Source: Ichthyenterobacterium magnum (GTDB taxonomy: Bacteria > Bacteroidota > Bacteroidia > Flavobacteriales > Flavobacteriaceae). Taken from it: a stretch of 64,000 bases of DNA. This document shows positions 33,322 through 43,062 of the stretch, piece by piece. Every line of letters begins with the position of its first letter. The stretch's first letter is position 1. The stretch spans positions 1-64,000 of the forward strand of contig NZ_RAQJ01000001.1 of NCBI RefSeq assembly GCF_003610635.1. The letters run 5' to 3'. A program made the position numbers and the translations under genes. The notes beneath the pieces are model-generated. The model saw only the letters and a program-made list of their open reading frames with translations, did no database searches and had not been told where the DNA came from.

Positions 33322-34716
33322 TTATTGCCCTCTATAATATAAAATTGTACTTAATGTTTTTACAATAATATTAAGATCTAAAAACACGCTTCTGTGTTTA
33401 ATATAATACAAATCATACTGAAGTTTTGTTAGACTATCATCGACAGACGAACCATATCTAGTTTTTACTTGTGCCCAACCTGTAAGACCTGGTTTTATAA
33501 TATGGCGTGTTTCATAAAATGGAATAACTCTTGAGAGTTCATTAACAAAAAATGGGCGTTCTGGTCTTGGCCCAATAATACTCATATCTCCTTTTAGGAC
33601 ATTAATAAACTGAGGGACTTCATCTAATCGTGATCGGCGCAAAAAATTACCAAACATGGTAATTCTAACATCATTTTCTTGAGCCCATTTTGCACCATCA
33701 GTTTCAGCATTAACAATCATACTCCTTAATTTAATAATATTAAAGGGCTTACCGTTTTTACCTACACGTTCTTGAGTATAAAATAAAGGGCCTTGGTTTG
33801 CTATAGCATTACCAATAATAACAAACGGAATAAGTAGCATCCCAAAAATTAATCCAAAAAAGGAAAAGATGATATCAAATGAACGTCTAAAAAATAAATA
33901 GAGTGTATTTTGATTGCTTCTACTAAATGGAAAATATTTATAAAAATCTTTACCCACAAATTGAATTGGCACACGGTACGTTAACTCTTCATAAACTTGA
34001 GTATATTCTCTTATAGTAAACCCATTTTCTAAAAGCACTATTAAATCATGATAAATACTAGATGTAATCGTTTCAGAATCATAACTAGCCACCAACACCT
34101 CAGAAACTTTATAATCTGAAATAACACTCATAAGCTCACTAGGTCCAAACTCTTTTAAGCCCTTAAACTTAATTGGAGATTCAGTCTCTTTTTCGCAATT
34201 TATAAAACCAACAATTCTATAATTAGGATCAGACTCGTTTAAAGGTTTAATGATACTTTCAATATTAGAAATTTCTCCTACTAGCAATACATTTTTGTAA
34301 AACCTAGGTGATGCAATAAAGGTTATGTAAGCTAATCGCCATAAAAAAATCATGACTATAATTGCTATATAAAAATAAATAATTTGCAGCCTTTTTTCTG
34401 GTAAAAATGGTGTGAAAAATGGTGTTAGTAGGTAGAATAATACAACCGTAGAAGCTGTTAAAACTATGTTTCTAAATGTAATATCTAATTTACTTGATTT
34501 TTGTAAATCGTAAATTTCGAATATTGTACCAAAAATTGTGATATAGATAATTAACACAAGTATGCTAATGTTATTCTCTCTATTAACTATTAAATAATCG
34601 AAGTTAAAGAATAGTTCTAGAAGATAAAGTCCAAAAAGCACAAAAACAACATCTAATAAACGTAATAATACTTTACGCTCAGAAACCTCAAAATGGATGC
34701 CTTTTTTTTTGTTCAT
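33322..34716 (-). CDS. Polyprenyl-phosphate hexose/N-acetylhexosamine-1-phosphate transferase (initiating enzyme)
   Basis: 464 residues. Four N-terminal membrane helices and a CoA-binding-like Rossmann domain (about 140-270, KNVLLVGEISNIESIIKPL) precede a fifth membrane segment and the bacterial sugar transferase domain (about 280-464). The latter has YTQERVGKNGKPFNIIKLRS, the Asp/Glu-rich LRRSRLDEVPQFINVLKGDM and SIIGPRPERP. It transfers a sugar phosphate from a UDP-sugar to undecaprenyl phosphate, starting each polysaccharide repeat unit. It is the last gene of the long minus-strand locus, 38 bp after a GT4 enzyme. The sugar cannot be predicted. Confidence 0.93.
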   Translation of the reverse strand: MNKKKGIHFEVSERKVLLRLLDVVFVLFGLYLLELFFNFDYLIVNRENNISILVLIIYITIFGTIFEIYDLQKSSKLDITFRNIVLTASTVVLFYLLTPFFTPFLPEKRLQIIYFYIAIIVMIFLWRLAYITFIASPRFYKNVLLVGEISNIESIIKPLNESDPNYRIVGFINCEKETESPIKFKGLKEFGPSELMSVISDYKVSEVLVASYDSETITSSIYHDLIVLLENGFTIREYTQVYEELTYRVPIQFVGKDFYKYFPFSRSNQNTLYLFFRRSFDIIFSFFGLIFGMLLIPFVIIGNAIANQGPLFYTQERVGKNGKPFNIIKLRSMIVNAETDGAKWAQENDVRITMFGNFLRRSRLDEVPQFINVLKGDMSIIGPRPERPFFVNELSRVIPFYETRHIIKPGLTGWAQVKTRYGSSVDDSLTKLQYDLYYIKHRSVFLDLNIIVKTLSTILYYRGQ

Positions 34717-34754
34717 GGTTAATGTTAGAGTTCTGTAAATATAACAAGTTAAGT

Positions 34755-35783
34755 TTAACTATTACTAGCATCAACAGATAAGACTTTTAACCATTCGCTT
34801 TTAATATAGTTCCAATCAAATTTTTCAACTTTTAATCGCGCTTTTTCAACCATAGAATTACACTTTTTTTGGTCACTAAAAAGCTCTTCTATAGCTTTTG
34901 ACATAGCTGAAGCATTATTAGGGTTAACTAAAATGCCATCAATATTATGGTCTATTAAAAATGGCATACCTCCAACGTTTGTTGAAACTATTGGCAAACC
35001 AAGAGCCATCGCTTCAATGACACTCAATGGTGTATTATCAAAATTTGTTGTATTTATAAATACATTAAAATTATTAGATAATTTATTCCATTCATCTTTT
35101 GTTAACTTTCCTTTAAAATCAACTTCAAGCTCTAAATCTTTTGCTAGTTTCTGAGTCGTTTTTAATGAACCATCTATTTCTGGTCCAACCATGCATAACT
35201 CAGAATCAGGAAACTTATTTTTAAGCTGCTTTAACACTTTAACTGCTAGTTTTGGATTATAAATTTTTGAAAATGAACGCACCCATAACAACTTTGGTGT
35301 ATCGTAAGCACGTGCTTTAAAACTAAAACTATTAATTTCAATAGTATTAGGGATATATCTAATGTTATTATATCCTAATTTCTCAAAACTCGTTTTAAGA
35401 TATAATGAAGGTGCTATATTAATATAGGCCTTTTTAAAAATACTTTTACTCATTTTTGAGTTTCTTTTTAAACGAGAAGGCAAATTCCCTCCATGAAGAA
35501 TAGGTATGTATTTTAAATGTAAGGCTCTACATAATTGGCTTACGCCTAACGCGTAATAAAAATTTAAAGTACTATAGGTATCTATTATAACAAAATCTGT
35601 TTTACGTCTTAACTTAAAAACAGCATATAACATATGTAATAAGCGTAATATTTGATTTGTATAACTAGATGCATAGCTAACATTAAAACCCTCTTTCTCT
35701 AGTAATAATCCTAATACATCAATATATGAGGCATTACGATTATAGTTTTGCAATCGATTTCCTATGTATAACACGTTTTTCAT
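34755..35783 (-). CDS. GT4-family glycosyltransferase
   Basis: 342 residues with a GT-B fold: N-terminal MKNVLYIGNRLQNYNRNASY, linker and nucleotide-binding C-terminal domain with the E-x7-E motif in SVIEAMALGLPIVSTNVGG and the FINTTNFDNTPLS stretch. Retaining transferase using a nucleotide sugar, cytoplasmic or membrane-peripheral, building the polysaccharide repeat. Its ATG lies inside the last 44 bases of the polymerase gene, a longer overlap than elsewhere in the locus, so the two are probably coupled. Confidence 0.9.
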   Translation of the reverse strand: MKNVLYIGNRLQNYNRNASYIDVLGLLLEKEGFNVSYASSYTNQILRLLHMLYAVFKLRRKTDFVIIDTYSTLNFYYALGVSQLCRALHLKYIPILHGGNLPSRLKRNSKMSKSIFKKAYINIAPSLYLKTSFEKLGYNNIRYIPNTIEINSFSFKARAYDTPKLLWVRSFSKIYNPKLAVKVLKQLKNKFPDSELCMVGPEIDGSLKTTQKLAKDLELEVDFKGKLTKDEWNKLSNNFNVFINTTNFDNTPLSVIEAMALGLPIVSTNVGGMPFLIDHNIDGILVNPNNASAMSKAIEELFSDQKKCNSMVEKARLKVEKFDWNYIKSEWLKVLSVDASNS

Positions 35784-37098
35784 TAGTAATATTTAAAAGT
35801 GATAATGCATACACAAAACCGGGTGCCGCCAGACGCATAGCAGAATGGTTAATCGTTGCAAACCAAAAAACTAAAAAAGCATAAAAAAACAAGTTCTTTT
35901 TGTGCTGCGTTCTATAGGCTAATGGTTTAAAAATCAAAATACTTAATATAAAAATCCCGAGCATTCCATGTTCAGAAAGCAAACGACTTACTTCATTATG
36001 CGATGTAATAATAACACCTTCTGTTTCTAGCCTAAGGTTTTTCATACCACTAGCGCCAACACCTAAAAAAGGGTTGTCTAAAAATCCTTCTAACTCTTCA
36101 AGAAACAACTCTCCTCGCCCAGTACTTATATCATTCTTATCTCGTCCTAACTCGTCTTGATTAGCATAGCGTTTATCTATTAAGCCGCTAGTTCTAGTTG
36201 AGCTAACAATCCATGTTGCTGCACCTAACATACAAAACATAATGAATGTAAATATAATTTGTTGTTTGCGTTGATATGCAGATTTAGTGTATAAAAGAAA
36301 TAAAAAAGCCCCAATCATAATAATAGCTGCAAAAACACCTCCGCGACTAAATGTTATTATTCCTCGATAACTTATAAAAGCCAGAATAAAACCATTTATA
36401 AATTTTAAAATCAAACTTGGCGATTTTATAAATAAGCGTACTGTAAAAGCAAACATTCCTAGCCCTAATAAGGTTGCAACTTGATTTGGCCCAAAACCAC
36501 CAGATGTTGCAAAATTAGAATCTGTTCCTCTTAATATACTTTTTAAGCTAGGTGTATAAAAATATAAGTACGTAACCATTGAAACTATTGGCAAGCTCAT
36601 ATACAAAATAACATCTAATATCTGCTGTTGGCTTATTTTTTTATCATAACAAAACAAAGCAGAAGCGCCTAGACATACAGGACCACTTAGTACAAATGCG
36701 ATACTTGTTCTAAAGTTTAAATCGTAACGTAAATTAACCGAAGCAACAACAACAGCAGGAACTAATGCTATAAGATAGAAAAAATAGGGATAGCCTTTTC
36801 CTGAGATTCCTTTATAAAACATCCCAAAAAGAACAAATAAAACAACCAGATACTTAGAGATTTCATAAAACAAACCACCACTAGTCATTCTAAACATAGC
36901 CTCACCACCAATAATATAAGAACATGCAAGCAAAACCTCGAAGGTTTTTTTATGGTTTGGTGCCGTAATTATCCTAAAAATAAAGTAACTTATTATAGCT
37001 AAATAAAATGGGCTTCTAAACGGTGGAATAGCATAAAGTAGAATTCCAATAAGAATATGAAAACCAACTAAACCAATATATTTTATGTCTTTATCCAA
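35740..37098 (-). CDS. O-antigen/exopolysaccharide polymerase (Wzy/O-antigen ligase family)
   Basis: 452 residues beginning with TTG at 37098 (MDKDIKYIGLVGFHIL); no in-frame ATG exists between the upstream TAA and the first helix. About twelve membrane helices and one large periplasmic loop (about 300-360) carrying R-T-S-G, STGRGELFLEELEGFLDNPF and GVGASGMKN, the typical Wzy_C/O-antigen ligase loop with Arg and the following His (SHNEVSRLL). It should polymerise lipid-linked repeat units on the periplasmic face, or ligate the finished chain. Sequence cannot separate the two roles. Confidence 0.88.
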   Translation of the reverse strand: MDKDIKYIGLVGFHILIGILLYAIPPFRSPFYLAIISYFIFRIITAPNHKKTFEVLLACSYIIGGEAMFRMTSGGLFYEISKYLVVLFVLFGMFYKGISGKGYPYFFYLIALVPAVVVASVNLRYDLNFRTSIAFVLSGPVCLGASALFCYDKKISQQQILDVILYMSLPIVSMVTYLYFYTPSLKSILRGTDSNFATSGGFGPNQVATLLGLGMFAFTVRLFIKSPSLILKFINGFILAFISYRGIITFSRGGVFAAIIMIGAFLFLLYTKSAYQRKQQIIFTFIMFCMLGAATWIVSSTRTSGLIDKRYANQDELGRDKNDISTGRGELFLEELEGFLDNPFLGVGASGMKNLRLETEGVIITSHNEVSRLLSEHGMLGIFILSILIFKPLAYRTQHKKNLFFYAFLVFWFATINHSAMRLAAPGFVYALSLLNITNEKRVIHRKSIAKL

Positions 37099-37163
37099 TG
37101 TATTGAATGTAATCCTTATAAGAATCTTTTAATTTAAAATCTAAAATAGCAAATTGAAAAAGA

Positions 37164-38249
37164 CTACAAGAGTATTTCATTATAATGTTGTACAATTAGT
37201 TTTACTATAGACGCTTTAGAAAACGTATTTATAACTGTATTGTTTAATCTTTCTCCATATAAAATACGGTCTTCTTCATTTTCAATAAGGTATTGTAATG
37301 CGTTAACTAATTCGTCACTAGTATTTGGCTGTATTAAAATTCCATTGTCTTTATTAGAAACGATATGCTTACACTCTCCAACGTCTGTAACTACAACTGG
37401 AAGCTTGCCCAAACCATACTCTAACAATGTTAGTGGCAAACCTTCAATATTAGACGACAATACACCTATATCGCTTTCTTTAATAATTTTTTTAACATCA
37501 GATTGACTTCCATAAAAAAATACCGAGTTGTTAAGTTGTAACTCATTAACTAAGTCATAAACAGCTTTTGAGTAGTGATCATTAAAATCTTGTCCTACAC
37601 AATGTAATGTCCAATCATCATGGGTTTCACAAATTTTTTGAAAAGCTTTAAGCAATACAAAATGATTTTTATCTGGTCTTAAATTAGCCAAACACAAAAT
37701 ACGTTTAGATAAATTTCCCTTAAGAATACTGACTTCATTACTAGTAACTACAGATTCTAAAACTGAAAAGTTAGGCACATAAGATATTAAATTACCTTTT
37801 AAATGGTGTTTACTCCAATGTACTAGATTTTGGTTAACACAAAGTATTGATGAAAAAAAATAAGAACAAAAACGTAAAACTTGTCTTTTTTTATAACTTA
37901 AATTGATGTTATTTCCATAATGATTATGCCAAACAATTTTAACCTTTGGCAACATTATTTTTACTAGTGTAGCCAAAAAAAATGAAGTAGAATGCGCATG
38001 AACAATATCTATTTTTTCAGATTTTAAAAACTTATAAAACTTTAAAACCGCTTTTATATCTAATGTGTTTTTCCGCTTTAAAAAAAGATAACTAACCGAT
38101 GGATTAATAAAAGCTTTGAGCATACCTTCTTGCCTTGAGCAACATAAATACGAACGCTCTATAGATTCTGACAATGCATTAGATATATTTACAGCCATGC
38201 GCTCTGCACCACCTGCATGTAATGAATCTATAAGTTGTACAACACGCAT
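37164..38249 (-). CDS. GT4-family glycosyltransferase
   Basis: 361 residues, GT-B fold. The start MRVVQLIDSLHAGGAERMAV is the typical GT4 glycine-rich acceptor-side loop. In the C-terminal domain ILCLANLRPDKNHFVLLKAF, the sugar-nucleotide site EGLPLTLLEYGLGKLPVVVT and DVGECKHIVSNKDNGILIQP are clear. A cytoplasmic retaining transferase for the polysaccharide. Its start overlaps the stop of the upstream GT4 gene by one base. Donor and acceptor unknown. Confidence 0.92.
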   Translation of the reverse strand: MRVVQLIDSLHAGGAERMAVNISNALSESIERSYLCCSRQEGMLKAFINPSVSYLFLKRKNTLDIKAVLKFYKFLKSEKIDIVHAHSTSFFLATLVKIMLPKVKIVWHNHYGNNINLSYKKRQVLRFCSYFFSSILCVNQNLVHWSKHHLKGNLISYVPNFSVLESVVTSNEVSILKGNLSKRILCLANLRPDKNHFVLLKAFQKICETHDDWTLHCVGQDFNDHYSKAVYDLVNELQLNNSVFFYGSQSDVKKIIKESDIGVLSSNIEGLPLTLLEYGLGKLPVVVTDVGECKHIVSNKDNGILIQPNTSDELVNALQYLIENEEDRILYGERLNNTVINTFSKASIVKLIVQHYNEILL

Positions 38250-39367
38250 TAGCTTAATAGTATATTTTTAATATCATGCTCAAGCCTATCAAAAGTATAT
38301 TGTTGGGACCATTTCATGGCAGCTTTTGCCATCATCTCTAAATTATCATTCTTAATAGCCTCTTCAATCTTTACTATTGCAGATTCTAAATTTGGTTTTA
38401 TGAGTATACCTCGTTTGCCATCAGCTAACATCCAAGACACACATGACACAGATGTTGCAATGGGTATACTTCCAAAAAACATACCTTCGGCAACTGCTTT
38501 TGGCCAACCTTCACTTTTTGATGGTAATATATTAAAATGAGCATCTAGTAATGCTGCTTTAACTACAGATTTATCTTGATTACCATGAAGAATTATATAT
38601 TTTTCTAAATCATTATGTTTTACATATAATTCTAATTCTGGCATCAATGGACCATCACCAAACATATCTAGTACTGCGTGCATTCCTTTTTTATTTAAAG
38701 CTTCAATAATTTTGATAGTAAACAAAGGTCTTTTTCCAACAACCAAAGCTCCAGCAAAGACAAAATGCAATGGTTTAGAGTAATCTCGAGGTCGAAAAGC
38801 TATTTTCTCGCTCTCAGTATAAGTTGCAGATATAAAAGGATGTATATTTTTAGACTCATTTGGCCATTGTCCATACACCAAAGTTTTCATATGTCTAGAA
38901 AAAAATGTACTTCTCAAAATAGACTGCTGTAAACGATAACTCTTTGGTTGATTGCTATTTGGATCCCAATTACCCGCATATTTTGTAGACTTTTTTGTAT
39001 TTGGAAAAAAAACCTGAACAAAGAGCCCCATTAACCCTAAATTTGCTGGACATCTAAAATGAATATGGTCGGCCGTTCTCATATGTTTGAATAATTTAAA
39101 TACAATTATTGGACTAACACAAAGTGATCTTAAAACATTAAATAAAGACAGAATATTAAAACTAGGCACGCTTACAAACTTAAGATTGTGGTGTACATAA
39201 GGCGCATCAATTGGATTAAGATTTTTATCATCCTTTCTGTGGCCTAAAACAACAACCTCGTCAGCATATGCAGCCCATAAATTCATTTCTCTAATATAGG
39301 GACCATAACCATATATTTTGCCTTCAAAAAAATTATGAAATACGCTACTTACAATTAATAATCTCAT
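38249..39367 (-). CDS. GT4-like glycosyltransferase
   Basis: 372 residues with GT-B architecture. The N-terminal domain includes RTADHIHFRCPANLGLMGLF, where a short cationic/aromatic stretch may contact membrane or acceptor. The C-terminal domain reads LHFVFAGALVVGKRPLFTIK, FNILPSKSEGWPKAVAEGMF with one Glu of the E-x7-E pair, and GKRGILIKP. More divergent than the neighbouring GT4 genes, but within the family. Adjacent genes are also glycosyltransferases, all in one operon. Confidence 0.87.
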   Translation of the reverse strand: MRLLIVSSVFHNFFEGKIYGYGPYIREMNLWAAYADEVVVLGHRKDDKNLNPIDAPYVHHNLKFVSVPSFNILSLFNVLRSLCVSPIIVFKLFKHMRTADHIHFRCPANLGLMGLFVQVFFPNTKKSTKYAGNWDPNSNQPKSYRLQQSILRSTFFSRHMKTLVYGQWPNESKNIHPFISATYTESEKIAFRPRDYSKPLHFVFAGALVVGKRPLFTIKIIEALNKKGMHAVLDMFGDGPLMPELELYVKHNDLEKYIILHGNQDKSVVKAALLDAHFNILPSKSEGWPKAVAEGMFFGSIPIATSVSCVSWMLADGKRGILIKPNLESAIVKIEEAIKNDNLEMMAKAAMKWSQQYTFDRLEHDIKNILLS

Positions 39368-39382
39368 TAATTAAAATTAGTC

Positions 39383-40378
39383 TTACCTATTAATTTGTGG
39401 TTTATTAATACACAAACTCCACCAGCCAACAACTCTACCAAAACCATCTGCCAATGCTTCTGCTTTTTTATTTGAATTGATAACATTTGTAAATCTAATT
39501 AAAGTTTGTAACAGTTGAACCAAATTCCATTTTAATCTTGCTGTAAAATTTGGGTTTTTGTATTTAATACGCCAAACATACCATCCGTTTTTTATAACCA
39601 TTTTTCCATATTTAAATTGATTTGGTCTTCCAGAAGCCTCATGATGGTGAGATAGTTGCGCATTCGTATTTACATACAGTGGTCCCAATTTAGATAATCT
39701 TAAAGAAAAATCTGCATCTTCATACAAACCATAACCTTCAAAATAGGTTGAAAAATTAAGGGTTGAAAATACACTTTTTCGATATGATGAAATACCGCCC
39801 ATTATTAAATCTATAGCATATATTTTTCCGTCAGGTGGCAAGAAACTAATTGATCGTCCATTCGAAAAACTAGACATTACTCCTGGTTGGGTTTCGGGTA
39901 ATAAACCAAGGTATCTTCGCAGCCTAAACTTTAAAGGTTCATCACGCATCCAACCATCATAGTAAAACTTATTAGAACGCTTTAACCTATCTGACGTTTC
40001 CCACACTACCTCATTATTAATATAACCACATACGGCTAAAGCTTTAGGCTTTAAGTTATATGTTTCTAATAACACTTTAAAATACGATGGTGTAAGTATA
40101 ATATCATCATCAAGAAAGCAAATAACATCTGTAGCATCATTTACTTTTAATATACCGTAGTTACGTTGCTTTGTTAAGCCTCTATTAGGTTGATCAACTT
40201 TAAAATAACGCAAGTTTTTAAACGCATACGCAGCTAACATTGTTTTTGTTTCGCCATTTGTAGACCCATCAATAATTAAAATTTCATTAGGATAAAGCTC
40301 CTGGTCTTTAACCGAATTAAGTAAATTCAGTAAAGCTTTTGGTCGCATATATGTACAAACAATAAGAGTAAAAGTCAT
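39383..40378 (-). CDS. GT2-family glycosyltransferase
   Basis: 331 residues, GT-A fold. MTFTLIVCTYMRPKALLNLL opens the nucleotide-binding half, and the metal-binding motif is DVICFLDDDIILTPSYF. The acceptor-side helix has YFEGYGLYEDADFSLRLSKL, with the catalytic-base Asp region ED-D-F. A soluble or membrane-peripheral inverting transferase. It starts 7 bp after the larger GT2 gene at 40386, with which it shares subfamily features such as YEDADF/YGEDTDF. Confidence 0.9.
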   Translation of the reverse strand: MTFTLIVCTYMRPKALLNLLNSVKDQELYPNEILIIDGSTNGETKTMLAAYAFKNLRYFKVDQPNRGLTKQRNYGILKVNDATDVICFLDDDIILTPSYFKVLLETYNLKPKALAVCGYINNEVVWETSDRLKRSNKFYYDGWMRDEPLKFRLRRYLGLLPETQPGVMSSFSNGRSISFLPPDGKIYAIDLIMGGISSYRKSVFSTLNFSTYFEGYGLYEDADFSLRLSKLGPLYVNTNAQLSHHHEASGRPNQFKYGKMVIKNGWYVWRIKYKNPNFTARLKWNLVQLLQTLIRFTNVINSNKKAEALADGFGRVVGWWSLCINKPQINR

Positions 40379-40385
40379 AGCTTAA

Positions 40386-41921
40386 TTATGAATAACGTTC
40401 GCCTATTTTAATTAATCGTTTTGCATAAGCAATAGATTTATTAAACTGTAAATGCTTATAGGGTAGTTTTAATAATCTAATTAAAAAATTAGATGCTTTC
40501 CCTTTAAAAAGATAAATAAAAAAATGCTTTCTACGCCATTCTTTCAACTGCTTTGCTTTATAATGTTTTAAAAACCCATAAGTCATTGTTGGGCTTGGTA
40601 TTGGTCTATAATATTTAACTGGTTTATCTAGCTCCCAAGGTTGAGTTTTACGCTTTTTTCCTATAATTTTTGATTGATGTCCCCAAAAACGATAGCCTCC
40701 TTTTTTAGGTTTTAAATGCAAGTTTGGTGAAAAAGGATTATGTAACAAAATTTCGCCGTGTTGCAAAATTCTAAAACCAAAATCAGTATCTTCTCCATAA
40801 CCACCATCAAAATTAATATCGTTTCCTATAAGGCGTTTTACTAAACTTCTTTTTACACAAGAATTTGCATTGCTAAACATATGAGACACACCAACTTTAA
40901 AACGTTGGTTTCCTAATACATCAAGGCGTTGTTGTAAATCTGTTAAATCTTGTGTTGTATGCTCAGCCATAATATCTAAACCATTACAAGCTTGTGCATT
41001 ATAGGTTTGCAATAGTCTTATATGGTTTTCAACAAAATCTGGCAATACTCTTACATCGTCATCTGCAAAAATAATATAGTCACCTGTACACATTGCTATA
41101 GCTTCATTTCTAGCTCTACAACTTCCTTTAGAGGTTTGCCATTTTACCTTAATATCAAATTTAAAGTTATTAGGGTTGTAAAATTTTGGGTCTCTATCTT
41201 CTTTAGGTGTAGCGTCAACAATAATTGCCTCTTTTATAAGATAACTTTGCTTATTATGGTCATTAAGTAATAACTCTGTATATTCTTGTCGCCTCATGGT
41301 TGGAATTACCAAACTTACCGTAGGTTGTCCTTGTATGGCATTTAAATGTCTTGGCGTAATACTAGTTGTATTACACTTGGTTACTTTTTTTAATGCTTTT
41401 TTAAAAGCCTTATACTCAGTAAAAATATTGAACAAACCCTGCCTATACATCATATAATAGCTATGATGCCTTTTAAAATGTTTAAGAAAAAACAAGTATC
41501 TATCTTCATCTGAAATTGAAATATTAATCTTATTAGCTTCATAGAGTCCTTTTACGTAAATTGGAATGCCTCCATTATGTCTAATAAGGTTGAAACCAAA
41601 ATCTAAACCTCTTACCAGTTCATTAGAAAAGTTATCATCAAACCCATTTAAAGAATTCCAAGTGGTTTCTCTTATAACAAAATTGTGGTAGTTTAACCGC
41701 CAATTAACAGCCAAATCTAAACCATTAAAATCATTTAAAAACCACCAATATACTGAGGTTTGATAGATTAAATGCTCAAAACAATTTTCAAAGCCTTGAT
41801 CTAAAGAGCTATGCCATAAATCGCCTGGTGTTTCTAACAAAGCATCTAAACGCTCAAGGTTTGGCATTCCAGTGTATAATAACGTTTCACCTTTAGCTGT
41901 TGTATAGGTTTTAAATTTCAT
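40386..41921 (-). CDS. GT2-family glycosyltransferase with degenerate N-terminal GT half
   Basis: 511 residues. The C-terminal part (about 205-440) is a full GT2 domain: TVSLVIPTMRRQEYTELLLN, metal-binding YIIFADDDVRVLPDFV and acceptor-side FDGGYGEDTDFGFRIL. The first 200 residues resemble only the second half of a GT2 domain (VIRETTWNSLNGFDDNFSNE, LVRGLDFGFNLIRHNGGIPI) and lack a nucleotide-binding start and DxD. Thus the protein looks like a two-domain transferase whose first domain has decayed. Overlaps the GT4 gene at 41911 by 11 bases. Confidence 0.87.
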   Translation of the reverse strand: MKFKTYTTAKGETLLYTGMPNLERLDALLETPGDLWHSSLDQGFENCFEHLIYQTSVYWWFLNDFNGLDLAVNWRLNYHNFVIRETTWNSLNGFDDNFSNELVRGLDFGFNLIRHNGGIPIYVKGLYEANKINISISDEDRYLFFLKHFKRHHSYYMMYRQGLFNIFTEYKAFKKALKKVTKCNTTSITPRHLNAIQGQPTVSLVIPTMRRQEYTELLLNDHNKQSYLIKEAIIVDATPKEDRDPKFYNPNNFKFDIKVKWQTSKGSCRARNEAIAMCTGDYIIFADDDVRVLPDFVENHIRLLQTYNAQACNGLDIMAEHTTQDLTDLQQRLDVLGNQRFKVGVSHMFSNANSCVKRSLVKRLIGNDINFDGGYGEDTDFGFRILQHGEILLHNPFSPNLHLKPKKGGYRFWGHQSKIIGKKRKTQPWELDKPVKYYRPIPSPTMTYGFLKHYKAKQLKEWRRKHFFIYLFKGKASNFLIRLLKLPYKHLQFNKSIAYAKRLIKIGERYS

Positions 41922-43062
41922 TTTTACCTTTAATTAATGCCTTATAAAAGCTTATATTTTGTTCAATAATCACTTGGTTTGAAAAATTTAAAATTACATG
42001 TTCTCTTGCTTGTTTGCCAAACATTTTTGCCTTTTTACAATCTCTTAGAAGCGTTATTATAGTATCTGCATACGCTTTATGATGCGCCGGATCTACAGTA
42101 TAACCTGTTTCTTTATCGACCATAAGCTCTTTAGCCCAACCTATGTTAGACGATACTAATGCTTTTTCCATTGCCAAAGCCTCTAACCATGTCATTGGGA
42201 AAGCTTCTGCAAAGCTAGGCAAAACAACAACATTTGCTTTTGCTATATAATCTTTTACATCTTTATATGGTACTTCTAGAATGTGTGTCACCTTTTCTTT
42301 TGCCTTAGGTGTTAATAATGAATTAAATAATGAAAGTGTTGATTTATTTTCTAAAACATCTTGTACATCTTTTCCTATTAAAAGTAATGATGCATTAGCA
42401 TCAGACGCCACTACAAAATTGAAAATCTGTGCCAACTCCAAAACACCTTTTTTTCTAATAATGGTACCAAAGTATAAAAGCTGCCCTTTATTAACCTCTA
42501 CCTCCATTGGTTTAAAAAAAGTAGTATCAATTCCATTATGGATAACCTTAATATCTTTTTTTAGCTTAAAAATAGCTGTTGTAACTTGCGCTGTAAATGC
42601 ACTTACCGAAAGTAGTTTGTCTGCGCGTTTTAAGGCATTGTTTTCAAAAAAATAATGCTTCTTTTTTTGTTGCCGTTTTTCTAAATGACAAAAATACGCA
42701 TCACTCCCATGCAGACGAATAACAACAGGTATAGTAAAATTCATAAATGCTGTAATTCCTGTCCAATCTGGCGCTTCTATGGCTTCAATATTTGCAGCAT
42801 TAATTTCTTGTTGTACTATACCTTGTATATGCTTTCGTTCTAAATACCAACCAAAAAATGTATAGCCCTTTCTAGCTATAGAAATAACTTTTATATTTTC
42901 ATCTATAAACGACGTATTTTCATTTTGAAAAACAACAAATACAGTAACATCAACACCAGATTTAATTAGCCCTTTTGCTAAGTTTTTAATACTTGAGCCT
43001 AAACCTGCCGAAGGTTTTAGCTTTTCATGTGGATACTCTGATGTTAAAAAGGCTATAGTCAT
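41911..43062 (-). CDS. GT4-family glycosyltransferase
   Basis: 383 residues. The N-terminal domain starts MTIAFLTSEYPHEKLKPSAG, LGSSIKNLAKGLIKSG, as in glycogen-synthase-like GT4 enzymes, with VIRLHGSDAYFCHLEKR. The C-terminal domain has LLYFGTIIRKKGVLELAQIF, SFAEAFPMTWLEALAMEKAL with the E-x7-E pattern, and DKETGYTVDP. A cytoplasmic retaining transferase for the polysaccharide. It overlaps the genes on both sides (4 and 11 bases), pointing to translational coupling. Confidence 0.92.
   Translation of the reverse strand: MTIAFLTSEYPHEKLKPSAGLGSSIKNLAKGLIKSGVDVTVFVVFQNENTSFIDENIKVISIARKGYTFFGWYLERKHIQGIVQQEINAANIEAIEAPDWTGITAFMNFTIPVVIRLHGSDAYFCHLEKRQQKKKHYFFENNALKRADKLLSVSAFTAQVTTAIFKLKKDIKVIHNGIDTTFFKPMEVEVNKGQLLYFGTIIRKKGVLELAQIFNFVVASDANASLLLIGKDVQDVLENKSTLSLFNSLLTPKAKEKVTHILEVPYKDVKDYIAKANVVVLPSFAEAFPMTWLEALAMEKALVSSNIGWAKELMVDKETGYTVDPAHHKAYADTIITLLRDCKKAKMFGKQAREHVILNFSNQVIIEQNISFYKALIKGKNEI

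Noticed and set aside
42281-42655. 124-residue plus-strand ORF
   Set aside because: Entirely antisense to a clear GT4 gene (41911-43062).
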